Shown in pieces: positions 7,132 through 9,454 of a stretch of DNA of 9,454 nt. The stretch is from Pseudomonadota bacterium (lineage in GTDB: Bacteria; Pseudomonadota; Gammaproteobacteria; Burkholderiales; Burkholderiaceae_B). Positions within the stretch are counted from its first letter, which is position 1; the number at the start of each line of letters is the position of its first letter. The stretch covers positions 1 through 9,454 of the forward strand of contig JAEYVD010000644.1 in assembly GCA_023432075.1 (NCBI GenBank). The letters are read 5' to 3'. The notes beneath the pieces are model-generated. The model had not been told where the DNA came from, did no database searches, and saw only the letters and a program-made list of their open reading frames with translations. A program made the position numbers and the translations under genes.

Positions 7132-7539
7132 ATGATCAAGTCCGATGACACCGGCAAGCTGATCCTGCGCCTGACCCTCGGTATCCTGATTCTGCTCCAC
7201 GGCCTGTTCAAACTGACCGGCGGCGGCGTCGGCGGCATCAGCGGCATGCTGTCCTCGCATGGCCTGCCCGGCTTCCTGGCCTACGGCGTGTACATTGGCG
7301 AAATCGTCGCTCCCGTCCTGCTGATCATCGGCGTCTACACCCGTCTGGGCGGTCTGATCATCGCCATCAACATGGTCGTCGCGATCCTGCTCGCCCACAG
7401 CGGCAGTCTTGCCAGCATGACCAACAACGGCGGCTGGGCGCTGGAACTGCAAGGCATGTACCTCTTCACCGGCCTGGCGATCGCGCTCATGGGCGCCGGC
7501 CGATTCAGCCTGGCTGGCTCCGGCGGCCGCTGGAACTGA
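7132..7539 (+). CDS. DoxX-family integral membrane protein
   Basis: Small inner-membrane protein of 135 residues. The DoxX family is named for a subunit of an archaeal thiosulfate:quinone oxidoreductase, but most bacterial members have no firm function, and links to redox or thiol stress are reported for some. The sequence begins MIKSDDTGKLILRLTLGILILLHG, with the conserved LRL...LHG...K pattern of the first helix. Hydrophobic stretches lie at about 8-28, 47-67, 70-88 and 105-125, giving four membrane helices. GxGG loops and YGVYIGEIVAPVLLIIG match the family. An AAGAGA ribosome site lies 8-9 nt before the ATG. The gene stands alone, with its own promoter upstream and a strong terminator downstream. 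A role in sulfur redox chemistry related to the xsc sulfite product is tempting but unsupported. Confidence 0.85.
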   Translation: MIKSDDTGKLILRLTLGILILLHGLFKLTGGGVGGISGMLSSHGLPGFLAYGVYIGEIVAPVLLIIGVYTRLGGLIIAINMVVAILLAHSGSLASMTNNGGWALELQGMYLFTGLAIALMGAGRFSLAGSGGRWN

Positions 7540-7553
7540 CCCGCCTGCCCCGT

Positions 7554-7572
7554 CCGCCGCGCCACGCGGCGG
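7554..7572 (+). other. Hairpin between DoxX stop and its terminator
   Basis: CCGCCGCG (7554-7561) and CGCGGCGG (7565-7572) are exact 8-bp reverse complements around CCA, 15 nt after the stop codon. With no T run it is probably a 3'-end stabilising stem or an accessory to the terminator that follows. Confidence 0.5.
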
Positions 7573-7590
7573 GCACGCAGGGCAACCTCC

Positions 7591-7622
7591 AAGGGACCGC
7601 GCCTCGCGGTCCCTTTCTTTTT
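7591..7622 (+). terminator. Strong intrinsic terminator of the DoxX gene
   Basis: GGGACCGCG (7593-7601) pairs perfectly with CGCGGTCCC (7605-7613) around CCT. Two A-T pairs extend the stem, and TTTCTTTTT follows at 7614-7622. This is a textbook Rho-independent terminator, separating DoxX from the envelope genes to its right. Confidence 0.93.
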
Positions 7623-7661
7623 GCGACGTCTATGTCGCGTCCCCGCAGACATTGATACGAA

Positions 7662-7726
7662 CGTCATCGACCGTCACGCAAGCGCAAACATCCGTCACGT
7701 GAAAGCTGTTTCGGAACGATTACAGT
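7662..7726 (+). promoter_or_regulatory. Helically phased CGTCA repeats and promoter of the envelope operon
   Basis: CGTCA occurs at 7662-7666, 7672-7676 and 7693-7697, with start-to-start spacings of 10 and 21 bp, so all lie on one DNA face. The last two extend to CCGTCACG. They abut a candidate promoter: GTGAAA (7699-7704), 16-bp spacer, TACAGT (7721-7726), each matching four of six sigma-70 bases. Direct repeats one or two turns apart next to the -35 are typical of OmpR-type response regulators. An alternative is an extracytoplasmic sigma promoter (GAACTT at 7731-7736, CTAAT at 7753-7757). The remainder of the gap to 7814 shows only the ribosome site. Confidence 0.4.
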
Positions 7727-7814
7727 CCCCGAACTTGGTCCCGCCGCCATGGCCTAATTTGCATGAGCGCAATGAAGGCACATGTCGCGCCTTGCGCCAG
7801 GCGGGAGCCGGATG

Positions 7815-7982
7815 ATGAAAAAGACTTTGTTGTTGATGGTGGCGATGACTAGCGCCTTGAGCGGCTGTGTGGTCGTCCCGGCGCGGCCAGCGTATTACCG
7901 GCCCGCTCCGGTCTACTACACGCCGCATTACTACTATTACCCGGCGTACCCCGCCCCGCATTATTACTATCGCGGCTATTGA
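7815..7982 (+). CDS. small tyrosine-rich lipoprotein
   Basis: A 55-residue envelope lipoprotein of unknown function. MKKTLLLMVAMTSALSGC is a lipoprotein signal peptide with lipobox LSGC, so C18 would be lipidated. C19-equivalent residues are VVV, with no Asp at +2, which favours transport to the outer membrane. The mature 38 residues contain 13 tyrosines in YY, YYYY and YYY clusters with Pro and His and no visible domain. Two ATGs are adjacent (7812, 7815); GGAG at 7804-7807 lies 7 nt before the second and 4 nt before the first, so I choose 7815. An ATG at 7782 would put a charged segment before the signal and has no support. It is followed by the YXWGXW protein after 31 bp, so the two are probably one transcript. 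Confidence 0.8.
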   Translation: MKKTLLLMVAMTSALSGCVVVPARPAYYRPAPVYYTPHYYYYPAYPAPHYYYRGY

Positions 7983-8013
7983 CCGTCGGATCTGCTGCGC
8001 CAAGGACATCCTC

Positions 8014-9454
8014 ATGAGCCCTTCCTTCCAGATCGCCCGCTTGCGGCCGCTGGCCACCGCAGCCCTCCTGGCGGCCAGCGCGGCCGCCCCCGTGCTGGCC
8101 ACCGCGCAGAACGTCTACTCGACGCAGCAGGTTCCGGTGCCTTCTGCGTATCAACCCGCAAATCAGCCGGCCTATCAACCCGGGTATGACGACGGCGATC
8201 CCGCCAACGCGAACCTTGCGCTCGTCGACCGCAGTCCCGAGCCGCCGCCCCCCCTGCCGGTCTACGTGCAGCCGCCCGCCCCGGCCGACGGCTATCTGTG
8301 GGTGCCCGGCTACTGGAGCCTCAACCGTTATGGCTTTTTCTGGGTGCCCGGCGCCTGGGTGCTGGCGCCGTACCAGGGCGCCCTCTGGACGCCCGGTTAC
8401 TGGGGTTTTTCCAATGGCGTGTACCTCTGGAATCCGGGCTACTGGGGGCCCCACGTGGGTTTTTACGGCGGCATCAACTACGGCTTTGGCTATACGGGCC
8501 TGGGCTACGTGGGCGGCTACTGGAAACGCGACCGCTTCTACTACAACCGGTCCGTCACGAACGTGAACATCACCCGCGTGACCAACGTCTATAACCGCAA
8601 CATCGTCGTCAACAACGTGGACAACCGCCGCGTCAGCTACCACGGCGGGCCGCAAGGCGTGCGCCGCAATGCGGACCCGCGCGAGCTGGCCGCGCGCAAT
8701 GACCGCCACGCGGGCCCCACGGACGCACAGCGCGCCTACGTACGCGACGCGGGCGGCAACCGCGCGCAGTTCTATGACAACAACAAGGGCAAGCCGCCCC
8801 AGGCGTATGTGGATCACCCGAACAACGCCAGGCCGGGCCGGGACGGCCGCCCGCAAGGCAACAACCCGTCCGCACCGCCGGGGGCGCCGCTGGCCGACGA
8901 TCGAGGACGCGACGGCCGCCCCGGCGGCCCGCGCCCGCGCGACCCGGCCGCGCAGCAGGACCGCCTGCAGCAAGAGCGCCAGCAGCAGGTTCGCGACCAG
9001 CAGGCGCGCGATCAGTTGAGAAACGATCAGCAGCGCCAACAGCAGGCTCGCGAGCAGCAAACCCGTGACCAGCAGTTGCGCGACCGCCAGCAGAACGACG
9101 CGCAGGCCCAGCAGCAATTGCGCCAGCAGCAGATGCGTGACCAGCAGGCGCGCCAGCAGCAGCAACGCGAGCAGCAGAACCAGCAGGATCTGCGCGACCG
9201 CCGGCAACAGGATCAACAGGCCCGCCAGCAGCGAGAACGCGACGATCAGGCGCACCAAATGGCGCGCGACCGTCAAGAGCACGAACAACAGGCGCGCCAG
9301 AACCGCCAACAACAGCAACGCGATCAGCAGGCGCAGCAGGCCCGCCAACAGCAGCAGCAGCAGCAACAACAACGGCAACAACGCGATCAGCAGCAGGCCC
9401 GCCAGCAACAGCAGCGCGACCAGCAGGCGCAGCAGGCCCGCCAACAGCAACAGC
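8014..9454 (+). CDS. exported YXWGXW-repeat protein with Gln/Arg-rich tail, 3'-truncated by window edge
   Basis: The frame is open from ATG 8014 to the window end (480 codons, no stop). The ATG has AAGGA 7 nt upstream. Residues 1-31 are a signal peptide (RLRPLATAALLAASAAAPVLATA), so the protein is periplasmic or on the outer surface. Residues 33-90 are Pro/Gln/Tyr-rich. Four W-x-P-G-x-W repeats follow at 96-101, 110-115, 125-130 and 139-144, spaced 14-15 residues: WVPGYW, WVPGAW, WTPGYW, WNPGYW. This is the WXXGXW/YXWGXW family. A Gly/Tyr segment (149-170, ending GGYWKRDRFYY) and an Asn/Val-rich segment (177-205) come next, then Pro/Gly/Arg/Asp-rich sequence. From residue 314 the tail is almost only Gln, Arg, Asp, Ala and Glu, and probably forms extended helix. 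The function is unknown; a structural or surface role is likely. It pairs with the lipoprotein upstream. Confidence 0.88.
   Translation, partial: MSPSFQIARLRPLATAALLAASAAAPVLATAQNVYSTQQVPVPSAYQPANQPAYQPGYDDGDPANANLALVDRSPEPPPPLPVYVQPPAPADGYLWVPGYWSLNRYGFFWVPGAWVLAPYQGALWTPGYWGFSNGVYLWNPGYWGPHVGFYGGINYGFGYTGLGYVGGYWKRDRFYYNRSVTNVNITRVTNVYNRNIVVNNVDNRRVSYHGGPQGVRRNADPRELAARNDRHAGPTDAQRAYVRDAGGNRAQFYDNNKGKPPQAYVDHPNNARPGRDGRPQGNNPSAPPGAPLADDRGRDGRPGGPRPRDPAAQQDRLQQERQQQVRDQQARDQLRNDQQRQQQAREQQTRDQQLRDRQQNDAQAQQQLRQQQMRDQQARQQQQREQQNQQDLRDRRQQDQQARQQRERDDQAHQMARDRQEHEQQARQNRQQQQRDQQAQQARQQQQQQQQQRQQRDQQQARQQQQRDQQAQQARQQQQ
8953..9454 (+). repeat. CAG/CAA-rich degenerate repeat encoding the Gln/Arg tail
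   Basis: About 500 bp of irregular CAG, CAA, CGC, GAC/GAT and GCG/GCC codons continue beyond the window. Recurring protein words are RDQQARQQQQ and QQAQQARQQQ; runs of nine Gln codons occur near residues 445-453. Mixed CAG and CAA codons break up pure trinucleotide tracts, but slippage and length variation between strains remain plausible. The reverse complement of this tract stays open and reads as Leu-rich, which is a false gene. Confidence 0.8.

Noticed and set aside
7849..9450. Reverse-strand open frame of 533 codons with a Leu-rich N-terminus resembling membrane helices
   Set aside because: The Leu runs are the reverse complement of CAG/CAA glutamine codons. The forward frame has a signal peptide, ribosome site and family repeats.

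Overview
The window is high-GC DNA with short intergenic gaps. Its gene content (the xsc-pta sulfonate pair, a DbpA helicase, a short DoxX protein, a YXWGXW-repeat protein) fits a betaproteobacterium, most likely Alcaligenaceae such as Achromobacter or Bordetella. That assignment rests on protein resemblance recalled from memory, not on a search. I see no tRNA, rRNA, CRISPR array, insertion sequence or prophage gene.

Left block (1-4881): a sulfonate-carbon module. Three genes point left: xsc (sulfoacetaldehyde acetyltransferase, 2150-3961), pta (phosphate acetyltransferase, 1127-2047) and a family 5 ('oligopeptide type') ABC substrate-binding protein that runs off the left edge (1-1002). An IclR-family regulator (4123-4881) is divergent from xsc. 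Xsc converts sulfoacetaldehyde plus phosphate into sulfite and acetyl phosphate, and Pta passes the acetyl group to CoA. The binding protein would feed a substrate into this route. The gene that makes sulfoacetaldehyde and a sulfite exporter or oxidase are not in the window. The 161-bp xsc/iclR intergenic region carries an exact 13-bp palindrome and a set of CAGAAA(A)TG half-sites. A 15-bp inverted repeat lies just upstream of the binding-protein gene.

Middle block (4892-7622): a small convergent gene (4892-5410, leftward) of unknown function contains three 11-residue tandem repeats. It is divergent from dbpA (5555-6943), a 50S-assembly DEAD-box helicase, across a gap holding a 19-bp inverted repeat. 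A DoxX-family membrane protein (7132-7539) follows with its own promoter, a structured leader and a textbook intrinsic terminator (7591-7622).

Right block (7623-9454): a two-gene envelope operon. A 55-residue tyrosine-rich lipoprotein (7815-7982) is followed by an exported protein with four W-x-P-G-x-W repeats and a long Gln/Arg/Asp/Ala low-complexity tail that continues past the right edge (8014-9454). Upstream, the pentamer CGTCA occurs three times on one face of the helix next to a candidate promoter, which suggests control by a response regulator.

Most of the window is recognisable. The least explained items are the pairing of a peptide-type binding protein with xsc-pta, the operator arrays, the 11-mer repeat protein, and the lipoprotein/YXWGXW pair.
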